Source: Rossellomorea aquimaris
GTDB lineage: Bacteria; Bacillota; Bacilli; Bacillales; Bacillaceae_B
Reading direction: 5' to 3'
NCBI RefSeq assembly: GCF_000935355.1
Contig: NZ_JXZC01000006.1
Span: 1-64,000 of the forward strand
DNA: 64,000 nt
Position 1 is the first letter of the stretch, and every line of letters starts with the position of its first letter. Below the pieces are notes generated by a model. The model did not search any database. It saw only the letters and a program-made list of their open reading frames with translations, and had not been told where the DNA came from. The translations under genes were made by a program, and so were the position numbers. Shown piece by piece: positions 9,008 to 18,500 of the stretch.

Positions 9008-10360
9008 ATGTATACAATAGTCGTTGGTTTGAATTATAAAACGGCCCCTGTTGAGATTCGTGAGCGTTTATCATTCAATGAAACTGATCTTCCTTTCGCT
9101 ATGAAGGCTTTAAAGGAAAAGAAGAGCATTCTGGAAAATGTGATTGTTTCTACATGTAACAGAACGGAAGTTTATGCAGTAGTAGATCAGCTTCATACAG
9201 GTCGTTATTATATTAAAGATTTCTTATCTCAATGGTTCGATATAGATAAAGAGGAGTTCACGCCTTATCTTTTCATTTATGAACAAGAAGGGGCAGTTGA
9301 GCACCTTTTTAAGGTTGCGTGCGGATTGAACTCAATGGTATTGGGGGAAACCCAGATACTCGGTCAGATTCGTTCAAGCTTCCTGAATGCACAGGAGTCA
9401 GGAGCGACCGGTACAGTATTTAATCATCTGTTCAAGCAGGCAGTGACGGTGGCCAAAAAGGGTCACTCTGAAACAGATATCGGTTCCAATGCCGTGTCTG
9501 TCAGCTATGCAGCTGTTGAACTGGCTAAAAAAGTATTCGGCAGCCTGGAGAAAAAGCATGTTCTCATTCTGGGAGCAGGTAAAATGGGAGAGCTTGCGAT
9601 CCAAAACCTTCATGGCAGTGGGGCTACTAAGGTGACGGTCATTAATCGTACGTATGAAAAGGCCCAAACCTTGGCAGAACGTTTCAGCGGTAATGCGAAA
9701 ACATTGCAGGAGCTTCAATGTGCCCTTGTAGAGGCTGATATTATGATCAGTTCTACCGGTGCAAAGGATTTTGTCATAACAAAAGAGATGATGTCCCATG
9801 TGGAAAGCATGAGAAAGGGTCGTCCTCTCTTCATGGTGGATATTGCAGTACCACGTGATCTGGATCCCTCCATCGGTGAATTAGAAAGTGTTTTCCTTTA
9901 TGATATCGATGATCTGGAAGGCATCGTCCAGGCAAACCTGTCTGAGCGTAAGAAAGCAGCCGAGCAAATTGAAATCATGATTGAAGCTGAAATTGTGGCT
10001 TTTAAAGAGTGGTTGAATATGCTTGGAGTCGTCCCTGTTATTTCGGCTCTTCGACAAAAAGCACTCTCCATCCAGGCTGAAACGATGGAAAGCATCGAGC
10101 GGAAAATGCCTGACTTAACAGATCGTGAGCGAAAAGTGTTAAATAAACATACGAAGAGTATCATCAATCAGTTGTTAAAGGATCCGATCCTGCAAGCGAA
10201 GGAATTAGCGGGTCTTCCCGATGCGGAAGATAAACTGGATTTATTCATCAATATTTTTAACATTGAACAACAAGTGCTGGAGCAGAAACAAGTAAAAGCA
10301 GCCAATGAAAAGACTGAGAGCGATCTTAAGCTTATACCACAACCTTCTTTTCAAGCATAA
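9008..10360 (+). CDS. hemA: HemA, glutamyl-tRNA reductase
   Basis: First enzyme of the C5 haem route: reduces glutamyl-tRNA(Glu) to glutamate-1-semialdehyde with NADPH. The nucleophile is Cys50 in STCNRTE, the NADPH fold shows GAGKMGELA, and the C-terminal part is the dimerisation domain. The start at ATG 9008 lies downstream of GGGGGTG (8990-8996) and gives 450 aa; the upstream in-frame ATG at 8969 lies inside the -10 box, so it cannot be used. A GTG at 8999 is too close to the ribosome site. Heads the hemAXCDBL operon, in the B. subtilis order. Confidence 0.96.
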   Translation: MYTIVVGLNYKTAPVEIRERLSFNETDLPFAMKALKEKKSILENVIVSTCNRTEVYAVVDQLHTGRYYIKDFLSQWFDIDKEEFTPYLFIYEQEGAVEHLFKVACGLNSMVLGETQILGQIRSSFLNAQESGATGTVFNHLFKQAVTVAKKGHSETDIGSNAVSVSYAAVELAKKVFGSLEKKHVLILGAGKMGELAIQNLHGSGATKVTVINRTYEKAQTLAERFSGNAKTLQELQCALVEADIMISSTGAKDFVITKEMMSHVESMRKGRPLFMVDIAVPRDLDPSIGELESVFLYDIDDLEGIVQANLSERKKAAEQIEIMIEAEIVAFKEWLNMLGVVPVISALRQKALSIQAETMESIERKMPDLTDRERKVLNKHTKSIINQLLKDPILQAKELAGLPDAEDKLDLFINIFNIEQQVLEQKQVKAANEKTESDLKLIPQPSFQA

Positions 10361-10375
10361 GTGAGGTTATTGACT

Positions 10376-11209
10376 ATGTTTGAACAAACGATGACTAGGC
10401 TGCATGAACTTATGATTGTTCTGTATGCTATTAGTATTCTCTTTTACTTTATAGATTTCTTAAACAAAAACCGGAAGGCGAATCTGTTTGCCTTCTGGTT
10501 ACTTGCGATTGTTTGGGTTCTTCAAACAATCTTTTTATTTCTATACATGATCAACACAGGCAGGTTCCCGGTCCTCACCATTTTCGAGGGACTTTATTTT
10601 TATGCCTGGGTCCTCATTACCCTGTCACTGGTCATCAATCGATTATTAAGAGTGGACTTTACGGTGTTTTTCACAAATGTACTTGGTTTCATCATCATGG
10701 CGATCCATACGTTTGCACCGGTACAGGTAGAGTCCCAGGCAATGGCCGAACAGCTCGTATCCGAATTATTGTTGATTCATATTACGATGGCCATCCTTTC
10801 ATATGGCGCCTTTTCATTATCCTTTGTGTTTTCCTTGCTTTATCTCCTCCAATTTAAATTATTGAAGGAGAAGAAATGGGGACAGAGGCTTTGGCGGATC
10901 AGTGATTTGTCCAAACTTGAGAAGATTTCATATATCTCAAATTCCATTGGAGTAGCGATGCTTCTACTTAGTTTGATACTTGGGCTCCAATGGGCTTATA
11001 TTAAGCTGCCGGAATTTCTTTGGTATGATCCGAAGATAGTAGGGTCATTCATTCTATTAATTTTATATAGTAGTTATTTATATCTCCGCATTAAAAAAAA
11101 TGTATTTGGTAAATCATTAGCTTTTCTAAATGTTGCAGCCTTCTTGATCATATTAATTAACTTTTTCCTGGGAAGTCGGTTGTCTTCATTTCATTTCTGG
11201 TATTCATAA
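10376..11209 (+). CDS. hemX: HemX, membrane protein that limits HemA level
   Basis: Integral membrane protein of the cytochrome c assembly (CcsA/ResC-like) superfamily with about eight transmembrane segments. In B. subtilis HemX lowers the cellular amount of HemA, acting as a negative effector. 277 aa. The ATG at 10376 follows GAGGT at a good distance; the GTG directly after the hemA stop has no ribosome site. Translation is probably coupled to hemA, whose stop is 15 nt upstream. Confidence 0.93.
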   Translation: MFEQTMTRLHELMIVLYAISILFYFIDFLNKNRKANLFAFWLLAIVWVLQTIFLFLYMINTGRFPVLTIFEGLYFYAWVLITLSLVINRLLRVDFTVFFTNVLGFIIMAIHTFAPVQVESQAMAEQLVSELLLIHITMAILSYGAFSLSFVFSLLYLLQFKLLKEKKWGQRLWRISDLSKLEKISYISNSIGVAMLLLSLILGLQWAYIKLPEFLWYDPKIVGSFILLILYSSYLYLRIKKNVFGKSLAFLNVAAFLIILINFFLGSRLSSFHFWYS

Positions 11210-11226
11210 GATTTCAGGAGGTCATT

Positions 11227-12159
11227 ATGAGAAAAATCATTGTTGGATCGAGACGAAGTAAATTAGCACTGACACAAACAAATTGGGTGATCGATCAGTT
11301 GAAAGCACTGGATCCCTCTTACGAATTCGAAGTGAAGGAAATTGTGACAAAAGGGGATCAGATCCTTGATGTCACCCTATCGAAAGTCGGTGGAAAAGGC
11401 TTGTTTGTAAAAGAAATCGAACAAGCGATGCTGGATAAAGAAATCGATATGGCCGTTCACAGTATGAAAGATATGCCTGCGGTCTTACCTGAAGGACTGA
11501 CCATCGGATGTATACCGGTTCGCGAGGATCACCGCGATGCGTTCATTAGTAAAAATCATGTGGCACTTAAAGATTTACCGGGGGGAGCAATCGTAGGAAC
11601 GAGTAGTCTTCGCAGGGGAGCACAGATCTTATCCGTACGTCCGGATCTTGAAATCAAATGGATCCGTGGTAATATCGATACGCGCTTAACGAAGCTTCAG
11701 AATGAGGACTACGACGCAATCATCCTTGCAGCGGCAGGATTATCCCGTATGGGCTGGACATCGGATGTTGTAACGGAATTCCTGGATCCCGATCTTTGCC
11801 TGCCTGCAGTCGGTCAAGGAGCGTTGTCCATTGAATGCAGAGAAGATGATTCTGAGGTGCTTGAGCTTCTGCAGAAGTTTGCGTGTGTTGAGACCACAAA
11901 GACTGTAACGGCTGAAAGGGCGTTCCTTCACAAGATGGAAGGTGGATGTCAGGTGCCGATTGCAGGGTTTGCCGAGCTGCATGACAATGGAGACATTGCC
12001 TTAACGGGACTTGTAGCTTCTCCTGATGGGAAAACCATTTATAAAGAATACATGGTGGGTCAGGATCCTGTACAAGTAGGTGAAAAAGTGGCTGAAAGTT
12101 TAACAGAACTGGGTGCTAAAGCCCTTATCGATCAGGTGAAAGAGGAGCTTGATCACTAA
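11227..12159 (+). CDS. hemC: HemC, porphobilinogen deaminase (hydroxymethylbilane synthase)
   Basis: Joins four porphobilinogen molecules into hydroxymethylbilane. The dipyrromethane cofactor is attached to Cys241 in GGCQVPIAG. Other family signatures are [23 protein letters not shown] and GTSSLRR. 310 aa is the usual length. ATG after AGGAGGTCATT. The stop TAA overlaps the hemD ATG by one base. Confidence 0.97.
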   Translation: MRKIIVGSRRSKLALTQTNWVIDQLKALDPSYEFEVKEIVTKGDQILDVTLSKVGGKGLFVKEIEQAMLDKEIDMAVHSMKDMPAVLPEGLTIGCIPVREDHRDAFISKNHVALKDLPGGAIVGTSSLRRGAQILSVRPDLEIKWIRGNIDTRLTKLQNEDYDAIILAAAGLSRMGWTSDVVTEFLDPDLCLPAVGQGALSIECREDDSEVLELLQKFACVETTKTVTAERAFLHKMEGGCQVPIAGFAELHDNGDIALTGLVASPDGKTIYKEYMVGQDPVQVGEKVAESLTELGAKALIDQVKEELDH

Positions 12160-12950
12160 TGAAGGGGAAAAGGCCTTTAGAAAATATAAAGGTTTTGATT
12201 ACTCGTGGCAGTGAGGGATCCAGTGAAACGGCCTCCCTCATTGAAGTCGAGGGAGGGATTCCGGTTGTGGTGCCTCTCCTTCATTTTCACCCTCATGAAG
12301 ATAAGTGGGAAAAGAATCTTCACACAACCATACATACGTACGAATGGATTATTTTCACCAGCAAAAATGGAGTTAGATTCTTTCATCAAGCATTGAAACG
12401 ACTACAGCTCGATCTATCTTCCTTTTCCGGGAAGTTTGCTGCTGTTGGAAGTAAAACCGAACAATATTGCAAGAAATACGGAATCCCTGTTTCCTTTGTG
12501 CCTGAACATTTTACAGGGGATGACTTTGCAGAGGAATTCATTTCGAAAGTGAAGCCTTCAGGGGGCGTCCTGATACCAAAAGGGAACCTGGCAAGAAACG
12601 TCATTGCTTCAGAGTTAACCTCTGCAGGAGTACCCTGTCAGGAATGGATTGTCTATGATACCGTCCTTCCAGAAGGGAGCATCGGTCAGTTGAAGGATAT
12701 CATTGAAGAAGAAAAACTTGATATCATTACGTTTACCAGCTCATCAACGGTTCACCATTTTATGAAGGTGATCGATCAGTATAGCCTTCATGATGAAATT
12801 CAGGACATTCCCATTGCGTGCATTGGCCCCATTACAAAAAATACGGCTGAAAAGTACGGATTGCATGTAAAAATCTGTCCAAGCATTTATACTGTAAATG
12901 AAATGGTAAACGATATGAAAGAATTTATTATGAATAGATCATCAAAATAA
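12159..12950 (+). CDS. hemD: HemD, uroporphyrinogen-III synthase
   Basis: Cyclises hydroxymethylbilane to uroporphyrinogen III with inversion of ring D. Families of this enzyme are poorly conserved; recognisable parts are VLITRG near the N-terminus, IIFTSKNGVRFF, AAVGSKTEQYC, and the C-terminal TFTSSSTVHHF and IACIGPIT. 263 aa. The ATG overlaps the hemC stop, so the two are coupled. Confidence 0.94.
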   Translation: MKGKRPLENIKVLITRGSEGSSETASLIEVEGGIPVVVPLLHFHPHEDKWEKNLHTTIHTYEWIIFTSKNGVRFFHQALKRLQLDLSSFSGKFAAVGSKTEQYCKKYGIPVSFVPEHFTGDDFAEEFISKVKPSGGVLIPKGNLARNVIASELTSAGVPCQEWIVYDTVLPEGSIGQLKDIIEEEKLDIITFTSSSTVHHFMKVIDQYSLHDEIQDIPIACIGPITKNTAEKYGLHVKICPSIYTVNEMVNDMKEFIMNRSSK

Positions 12951-12977
12951 AGCTTTATTTACTCAGGAGGTTCATAC

Positions 12978-13952
12978 ATGAAAGATCTGCACTTTAACCG
13001 TCATCGTCGCCTGCGTCAATCAGACAATATGCGTGCGTTGGTAAGAGAAACTCATCTAAGAAAAGAAGATTTAATCTATCCATTGTTTGTAGTGGAAGGG
13101 GATAATATCAAGAATGTCGTTCCTTCCATGCCTGGAGTTTATCATATTTCCCTTGATAACTTAAAAGCAGAGATGGATGAAGTGGTTTCCTTGGGTATCA
13201 AATCCATTATTCTTTTCGGTGTTCCAGCTGAAAAAGATGAGGTGGGAACACAAGCGTATCATGACCACGGGATCGTCCAACGGGCAACACGCTTTGTGAA
13301 AGAGCATTATCCGGAACTGGTTGTGATTGCTGATACCTGCTTGTGTCAATATACCAGTCACGGTCATTGCGGAATCGTGAAAGACGGAAAAGTATTGAAT
13401 GACCCAACCCTTGATTTATTAGCGAAAACGGCTGTAAGCCAGGTTGAAGCGGGTGCTGATATCATTGCCCCTTCAAACATGATGGATGGATTTGTAGCGG
13501 CGATCCGTCACGGATTGGATGAAGCCGGCTATCACGATGTGCCGATCATGTCATATGCCGTCAAGTATTCTTCAAGCTTCTATGGCCCATTCCGTGATGC
13601 AGCACACTCCACACCTCAATTCGGAGATCGCAGAACCTATCAGATGGATCCTGCCAACCGCCTTGAAGCGTTAAGAGAAGCACAGTCGGATATTGAAGAA
13701 GGCGCAGACTTCTTAATTGTGAAACCTGCCCTGTCCTATTTAGATATCATGAGGGAAGTGAAAGACCGTTTTAATGCACCCGTTGTCGCTTATAATGTAA
13801 GTGGTGAGTACAGCATGGTAAAAGCAGCGGCTCAAAACGGCTGGGTAAACGAACAGGAAATCGTAATGGAAAAGCTGACAAGCATGAAACGTGCGGGTGC
13901 AGACCTCATCATCACGTATTTCGCAAAAGATGTAGCGAATTGGTTATCCTAA
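12978..13952 (+). CDS. hemB: HemB, porphobilinogen synthase (delta-aminolevulinate dehydratase)
   Basis: Condenses two 5-aminolevulinate molecules into porphobilinogen. The zinc-type cysteine cluster [14 protein letters not shown] is present, and the Schiff-base lysine lies at Lys249 in VKPALSYLD; a second conserved lysine is in [15 protein letters not shown]. 324 aa. The ATG follows CAGGAGGTTCATAC. Confidence 0.97.
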   Translation: MKDLHFNRHRRLRQSDNMRALVRETHLRKEDLIYPLFVVEGDNIKNVVPSMPGVYHISLDNLKAEMDEVVSLGIKSIILFGVPAEKDEVGTQAYHDHGIVQRATRFVKEHYPELVVIADTCLCQYTSHGHCGIVKDGKVLNDPTLDLLAKTAVSQVEAGADIIAPSNMMDGFVAAIRHGLDEAGYHDVPIMSYAVKYSSSFYGPFRDAAHSTPQFGDRRTYQMDPANRLEALREAQSDIEEGADFLIVKPALSYLDIMREVKDRFNAPVVAYNVSGEYSMVKAAAQNGWVNEQEIVMEKLTSMKRAGADLIITYFAKDVANWLS

Positions 13953-14007
13953 TTGGTGGAAAGTTCCTGTAAGGATGACTAAAAGATCACTAAAGGAGGA
14001 ACCGATA

Positions 14008-15300
14008 TTGCGTTCATATGAGAAATCGAAGCAAGCGTTCAAAGAAGCAGTGGAATTAATGCCCGGCGGAGTGAATAGTCCCGTACGAGCATTCAAATCC
14101 GTAAAGATGGATCCCATTTTCATGGAAAGAGGAAAAGGGTCTAAAATTTACGATATCGATGGAAATGAATACATTGACTACGTTCTATCCTGGGGACCGC
14201 TTATTCTTGGTCACAGCAATGATCGTGTGGTGGAGTCCATTAAAAAAGTAGCAGAGAACGGGACAAGCTTCGGTGCCCCGACGGAAATCGAAAACAAGCT
14301 TGCCCAGCTTGTGATTGAAAGAGTACCAAGTATTGAAGTCGTGCGTATGGTGTCTTCCGGTACGGAAGCGACGATGAGTGCCCTTCGTCTGGCTCGCGGA
14401 TACACAGGCCGCAATAAAATCATCAAGTTCGAAGGCTGCTACCACGGTCATGGTGATTCTTTATTAATCAAAGCAGGGTCCGGTGTGGCGACTCTTGGCC
14501 TGCCTGACAGCCCTGGTGTACCTGAAGGCGTGGCAAAGAACACGATTACGGTGCCTTATAATGACTTGGAAAGCATCCGCTATGCCTTTGAACAATTTGG
14601 AGATGATATTGCCGGAGTCATTGTAGAGCCTGTTGCCGGAAATATGGGTGTCGTTCCACCTCAGCCCGGCTTCCTGGAAGGACTGCGTGAAATCACGGAG
14701 AATCATGGTTCCCTGTTAATATTTGATGAAGTCATGACCGGGTTCCGTGTCGGATACGGATGTGCCCAGGGCTACTATAATGTAACACCTGACTTAACTT
14801 GCTTAGGTAAAGTGATCGGTGGGGGTCTGCCGGTAGGTGCATATGGCGGTAAAGCTGAAATCATGGAGAGGATTGCTCCGAGCGGTCCGATTTATCAAGC
14901 CGGAACCCTATCTGGAAATCCATTGGCCATGACAGCTGGATATGAAACCCTGAGCCAGCTGACTCCTGAAACGTACAAAGAGTTCGCACGCAAAGCGGAC
15001 CTGTTGGAAGAAGGCTTAAAGAAAGCGGCAGAAAAACATAACATCCCTCATAGAATCAATCGTGCAGGCTCCATGATCGGGATCTTCTTCACGAATGAAG
15101 AAGTAACCAACTACGAAGGTGCCAAGTCATCAGACTTGGAGATGTTTGCTGATTACTACCGTGAAATGGCCCATGAAGGTGTATTCTTACCACCTTCACA
15201 ATTCGAAGGACTATTCTTATCGACAGCTCATACAGATGAAGATATTGAAAAGACCCTCGAAGCAGCTGATAAAGCGTTTGAGAAAATCAGTAAGAAGTAA
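14008..15300 (+). CDS. hemL: HemL, glutamate-1-semialdehyde 2,1-aminomutase
   Basis: PLP enzyme that converts glutamate-1-semialdehyde to 5-aminolevulinate, the step after HemA. The PLP lysine is Lys268 in CLGKVIGGG; the class-III aminotransferase core [12 protein letters not shown] precedes it. TTG at 14008 lies 7 nt after AAAGGAGG and gives 430 aa, equal to B. subtilis HemL; the longer ORF from 13975 would put the ribosome site inside the coding region. Last gene of the operon, followed by a strong terminator. Confidence 0.97.
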   Translation: MRSYEKSKQAFKEAVELMPGGVNSPVRAFKSVKMDPIFMERGKGSKIYDIDGNEYIDYVLSWGPLILGHSNDRVVESIKKVAENGTSFGAPTEIENKLAQLVIERVPSIEVVRMVSSGTEATMSALRLARGYTGRNKIIKFEGCYHGHGDSLLIKAGSGVATLGLPDSPGVPEGVAKNTITVPYNDLESIRYAFEQFGDDIAGVIVEPVAGNMGVVPPQPGFLEGLREITENHGSLLIFDEVMTGFRVGYGCAQGYYNVTPDLTCLGKVIGGGLPVGAYGGKAEIMERIAPSGPIYQAGTLSGNPLAMTAGYETLSQLTPETYKEFARKADLLEEGLKKAAEKHNIPHRINRAGSMIGIFFTNEEVTNYEGAKSSDLEMFADYYREMAHEGVFLPPSQFEGLFLSTAHTDEDIEKTLEAADKAFEKISKK

Positions 15301-15305
15301 TGATG

Positions 15306-15345
15306 ATAGCCGATCCTATTTTTAGGATCGGCTATTTATATTCGT
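15306..15345 (+). terminator. Terminator of the hem operon
   Basis: A 13-bp perfect stem (ATAGCCGATCCTA with TAGGATCGGCTAT) around TTTT. The T-tract after it is weak (TTATATT). Confidence 0.82.
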
Positions 15346-15354
15346 TTTCCTATC

Positions 15355-15381
15355 ATAATCCTCCTTTTCGTTTCATAAAGT
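15355..15381 (+). promoter_or_regulatory. Candidate sigma-E promoter of spoVID
   Basis: ATAAT at 15355-15359 and CATAAAGT at 15374-15381 are separated by 14 bases, close to the sigma-E pattern (ATATT, 14-15 bases, CATACAAT). B. subtilis spoVID is mother-cell expressed, which fits. Confidence 0.45.
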
Positions 15382-15435
15382 GATAATGGCATTGTTTACT
15401 ATTTCTTTGTTTAGAACTGGAAGGAGGAATTTCTT

Positions 15436-16644
15436 TTGTCACAAGAACAACAATCGTGTTTGCGATTTTCTTTGGAAGAATCAATTTGGTTTAAAAAAGG
15501 ACAGGAAGTTGAAGAATTGCTATCTATCTCCTTAGATCCTCATATAACGATTCAAGAACAAGAGCAATACGTACTTATCAGGGGTAGTCTTGATCTCTCG
15601 GGTGAATATTTACCCACCTCACCGAGAGGGGAAGAAGAGGATGAGTTTGAAGCTGGTGGAAAGTTTGTTCAAATTGTAGAAAAAAGGGAAAAAGGTGAAT
15701 ATGAATTTGTTCATCGTTTCCCGGTGGATGTGACCATTCCGAAAAATCGAATTGCTAATTTAGGAGACATTGATGTGTTCGTTGAGTCATTTGACTACAT
15801 CGTTCCTGAGAATGCATGCTTGAAATTAAATGCCGATTTAACGATTACCGGGATTTATGGAGAACAGCAGACGCATCCTCCCCTTGAAGCTGAATATAGC
15901 AGAGAGGAAGAATACGAGCCGCTTTACCGTTCGAGTGCAGTGGCCGAAGTAGAAGAAGAAACAGCGGAGGAAGAAGTAGAAACAGAAGAAGAGCAAGAAG
16001 AAAGAGAAGAAGTATACGAGTATGAGAACTACGACGTCGAAGAATTGGCGGCGAACGTTGAAGAGGATGAAGAAGAAGAGGATTTTGAAGACGCCGAGTA
16101 CCAGCCGTTTAACCTTGAAGGACGGACCCCGCCTGCCGGAGAAGAGGATGAAATACCGGTACAGATTCAATACGATGCCCATCCGACTCATTCCTATGAG
16201 GAAAATTATTTCCGGAAAGAAAACGTGTTTGAACTGCCGCAGCATGAACTGAGTGAGTCATCGGAAGAGCAGCCTGCCGAACCAAAGGCCGCCTACACCC
16301 CGCCTCCTAAATACAAGCAGCAGGAGGTCGAAGAAGAATCCTCCTCCTCACCCGCAGTAGAAGCGGAGATGGAAGAAGGAGAGGAAGAAAAGAAAAAGAC
16401 AAAAGGTAAAAAGAAATATGAAAGCATTTCATTGACCGACTTCTTTGCAAGAAAAGATGAGGAAAAGGGTGCAACGTTACGGGTATGCATTGTTCAAGAG
16501 GGTGAGACCCTGGACTATATTGCAGAAAAGTATGATTTGACCATTCCGCAGCTATTGAGGGTCAATCAACTTGAAGCCAATCAAGACGTCTATGCAGGGC
16601 AGGTTCTTTATATCCCGAAAAGCGAGTACGTCTTCAAGGGTTAA
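15436..16644 (+). CDS. spoVID: SpoVID, spore-coat morphogenetic (encasement) protein
   Basis: Mother-cell protein needed for the coat to wrap the forespore. The N-terminal region (about 1-140) opens with CLRFSLEESIWFKKGQEV, typical of SpoVID. The middle (about 150-340) is low-complexity and very rich in Glu. The C-terminus (about 350-398) is a LysM domain (VQEGETLDYIAEKYDLT, ending VLYIPKSE). At 402 aa it is clearly shorter than B. subtilis SpoVID (575 aa as I recall), with the loss in the acidic spacer. TTG start after AAGGAGGAATTTCT. Pairs with ysxE and functionally with safA at 54540. Confidence 0.92.
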   Translation: MSQEQQSCLRFSLEESIWFKKGQEVEELLSISLDPHITIQEQEQYVLIRGSLDLSGEYLPTSPRGEEEDEFEAGGKFVQIVEKREKGEYEFVHRFPVDVTIPKNRIANLGDIDVFVESFDYIVPENACLKLNADLTITGIYGEQQTHPPLEAEYSREEEYEPLYRSSAVAEVEEETAEEEVETEEEQEEREEVYEYENYDVEELAANVEEDEEEEDFEDAEYQPFNLEGRTPPAGEEDEIPVQIQYDAHPTHSYEENYFRKENVFELPQHELSESSEEQPAEPKAAYTPPPKYKQQEVEEESSSSPAVEAEMEEGEEEKKKTKGKKKYESISLTDFFARKDEEKGATLRVCIVQEGETLDYIAEKYDLTIPQLLRVNQLEANQDVYAGQVLYIPKSEYVFKG

Positions 16645-16715
16645 AGGATTCGGGTGAAGTCGTTCCCATTTTTAAGACCCATGAATAGCGTAATGGATAT
16701 ATAAAAGAAACAATG

Positions 16716-16755
16716 GGGCTGACACCAAATTCATTGGAGTTAGTCCGTTTTTTTT
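16716..16755 (+). terminator. Intercistronic terminator between spoVID and ysxE
   Basis: GGGCTGACACCA pairs imperfectly (two G-U, one mismatch) with TGGAGTTAGTCC, then eight T. It probably lets only part of the spoVID transcripts continue into ysxE. Confidence 0.75.
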
Positions 16756-16783
16756 AGAAAAGTAATCTTAGAAGGTGAGAGGA

Positions 16784-17812
16784 ATGGTACAAACGCTTGA
16801 TGGATTAAAGCATGTCTTACAACCTTATGGCGTCGAACCCCATTTTGTTGAGAGCTACGGGAAGATTTCCAAAGTGTTTTCCAATAAAGGCACACTGGCT
16901 GTTAAGCAGATCCCTGCCCAGACTGGCGTTGATTTTGTCCGGAATGTGCAACTATTGTTTCAGAGGGGATATAACCGCATTGTCCCGATCTACCCGACCT
17001 TGGATGGGCGTTATGCGGTATGGAATGAAGGGGAGTTATACTATGTGATGCCCTGGCTCTTGAACCTGGAAAGGGAAGATCAATTTGAAAAGCATCAGAA
17101 AATGTTCAGGGAATTGGCAAGATTGCATACTCTTTCGTCTCAAGAAGTGAAGATTGATAAGGAGGAGAGAGAATCTCATTACGAGCAGTTGACATCCAGG
17201 TGGGATAAAGAACAGCAGTTTCTTGATGAGTATGTTGAAGCATGTGAAAAAACAACGTATATGTCCCCTTTTCAATTGCATTTCTGCATGTATTACAAGG
17301 ATGCCACTCAAGCGTTGAAATTTTCACGCAAGATGCTTGATGAGTGGTATGAGGAGACGAAGGAGCTTGAAAAGGTGAGGACCGTCATCACTCACGGAAA
17401 GGTTTCCACGGAGCACTTTCTATTCGATGAAAGAGGCTTGGGGTATTTCCATAACTTTGAGAACTCAAAGATGGCTTCTCCCTTTCATGATCTCTTGCCG
17501 TTTTTGTCGAGAACATTGAAAACCTATCCTAAGTATTACGAGGAATGTGTCGAGTGGCTCACCACCTATTTTCAGCATTTCACAGTACGCAATGAAGAGC
17601 GGCTCCTGTTCATGAGTTATTTAGCTTATCCAAGCTCTGTCATTGCAGTGGTGGAAAAGTATTTTCATACACCGAAGGATAAGCGGAATGAACGGAAATC
17701 ACTCAAGAAATTGCAACGGCACTACTGGCTGCTGAAAAATACGGAATACGTGGTCATGCGGTTGGATGAAATGGAAAAACAGAAGCAGGAGCAGGCGGCT
17801 GAAGCAGAATAA
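16784..17812 (+). CDS. ysxE: YsxE, spore-coat protein of the CotS/APH fold, degenerate kinase
   Basis: Homologue of the SpoVID-dependent coat protein YsxE, in the CotS family with an aminoglycoside-phosphotransferase-like fold. The expected catalytic HGDxxxxN reads HGKVSTEHF and the metal-binding DFE/DFD reads NFEN, so the catalytic Asp, the Asn and the second Asp are all replaced: I infer a pseudokinase with a structural role. 342 aa. The ATG at 16784 follows AAGGTGAGAGGA; the in-frame GTG at 16775 overlaps that site. The intact relative at 56110 is a useful contrast. Confidence 0.9.
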   Translation: MVQTLDGLKHVLQPYGVEPHFVESYGKISKVFSNKGTLAVKQIPAQTGVDFVRNVQLLFQRGYNRIVPIYPTLDGRYAVWNEGELYYVMPWLLNLEREDQFEKHQKMFRELARLHTLSSQEVKIDKEERESHYEQLTSRWDKEQQFLDEYVEACEKTTYMSPFQLHFCMYYKDATQALKFSRKMLDEWYEETKELEKVRTVITHGKVSTEHFLFDERGLGYFHNFENSKMASPFHDLLPFLSRTLKTYPKYYEECVEWLTTYFQHFTVRNEERLLFMSYLAYPSSVIAVVEKYFHTPKDKRNERKSLKKLQRHYWLLKNTEYVVMRLDEMEKQKQEQAAEAE

Positions 17813-17814
17813 AT

Positions 17815-17850
17815 AAAAAAAGGACTGGCGAAGTCCAGGTTCGTCAGTCC
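17815..17850 (-). terminator. Terminator for the small minus-strand gene
   Basis: GGACTGGCGAA and TTCGTCAGTCC pair with one G-U. The run of A at 17815-17821 makes a seven-T tract on the minus strand, so it serves the gene at 17852-18040; it may also stop ysxE transcripts less efficiently. Confidence 0.85.
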
Positions 17851-17851
17851 A

Positions 17852-18040
17852 TTAAATCCAATCGAAATAAATGGCAAGCCCAATACCGATAAAAAGGGTT
17901 AAAAGAAGGACATCGAAAGTGGTTGGAAGCAAGATGGTCCGGACCCCTTGGAAGATGGTAAAGGGAATGATGAATTGCTTACATATCAACCTGGCGTTTC
18001 CCATCCATTTCTGCATGGTGTATTGATTGATTTTTTTCAT
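17852..18040 (-). CDS. Small membrane protein of unknown function
   Basis: 62 aa. Basic N-terminus (MKKINQY, then MQKWMG), a short hydrophobic region around QFIIPFTIF, and a C-terminal hydrophobic segment of about 20 residues ending in FDWI. The ATG follows AGGAAAGTGAGTGG on the minus strand, and a dedicated terminator lies just beyond the stop, which together argue for a real gene. I recall similar short proteins beside valS in other Bacillus species but cannot verify that here. No function is assigned. Confidence 0.65.
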   Translation of the reverse strand: MKKINQYTMQKWMGNARLICKQFIIPFTIFQGVRTILLPTTFDVLLLTLFIGIGLAIYFDWI

Positions 18041-18153
18041 ATTCGACCACTCACTTTCCTGGGTATATTCACTACTTTATCTTATGATTTCAATGCGTAA
18101 TGGTGCCTGGAGTAGGCGGAATGAATATTTTTCAGGAAAATTGGCGATAATGA

Positions 18154-18181
18154 TTGACGAAAGTTTATCTTATCCTATACT
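18154..18181 (+). promoter_or_regulatory. Sigma-A promoter of valS
   Basis: TTGACG (18154-18159), 16-bp spacer, TATACT (18176-18181). It lies directly upstream of the T-box leader. Confidence 0.75.
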
Positions 18182-18194
18182 ATAATGAGTAAAT

Positions 18195-18453
18195 AAATAA
18201 TCACGAAAAGCAATGAACAGGAAGAGTACATTGATTCTTACTTTCAGAGAGGAAAATCGTTTGCTGAGAGATTTTCTACGTTAAGACAATGGAAGGTCGC
18301 CTGGAGAGCTGTTTCTATGAATAACAGTAGTAGAAGCCGGTTAAAAGCCGTTATTGATTGTCGAGAGTTCAGGAAGCTTATTTTTCCTGAGAAAAAAGGT
18401 GGTACCGCGAATGGAATCCTTCGTCCTTTTCATAGGACGGGGGATTTTTTTAT
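18195..18453 (+). ncRNA. T-box leader controlling valS (specifier GUC)
   Basis: tRNA-sensing riboswitch that allows transcription of valS when uncharged tRNA(Val) binds. Stem I holds the AGTA-containing internal loop (GAAGAGTACA), the distal arm, and GGAAGGTCGCCTGGAG, in which GTC at 18296-18298 is the likely specifier codon for valine. The conserved T-box sequence AAGGTGGTACCGCG spans 18397-18409. A terminator stem (AATCCTTCGTCC with GGACGGGGGATT, then TTTTTTT) ends the leader; its left arm overlaps the competing antiterminator region. Confidence 0.95.
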
Positions 18454-18500
18454 TTTTTTAGAAAAGTGTAGTTATTCGCACTAATATAGGAGGAAAACAA

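Larger units (their letters stand above)
18041..18500. other. 460-bp region with the valS promoter and T-box leader
   Basis: Nothing protein-coding. It contains the divergent start region of the small minus-strand gene, a sigma-A promoter at 18154-18181, the T-box leader with its terminator, and the valS ribosome site. Confidence 0.85.
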
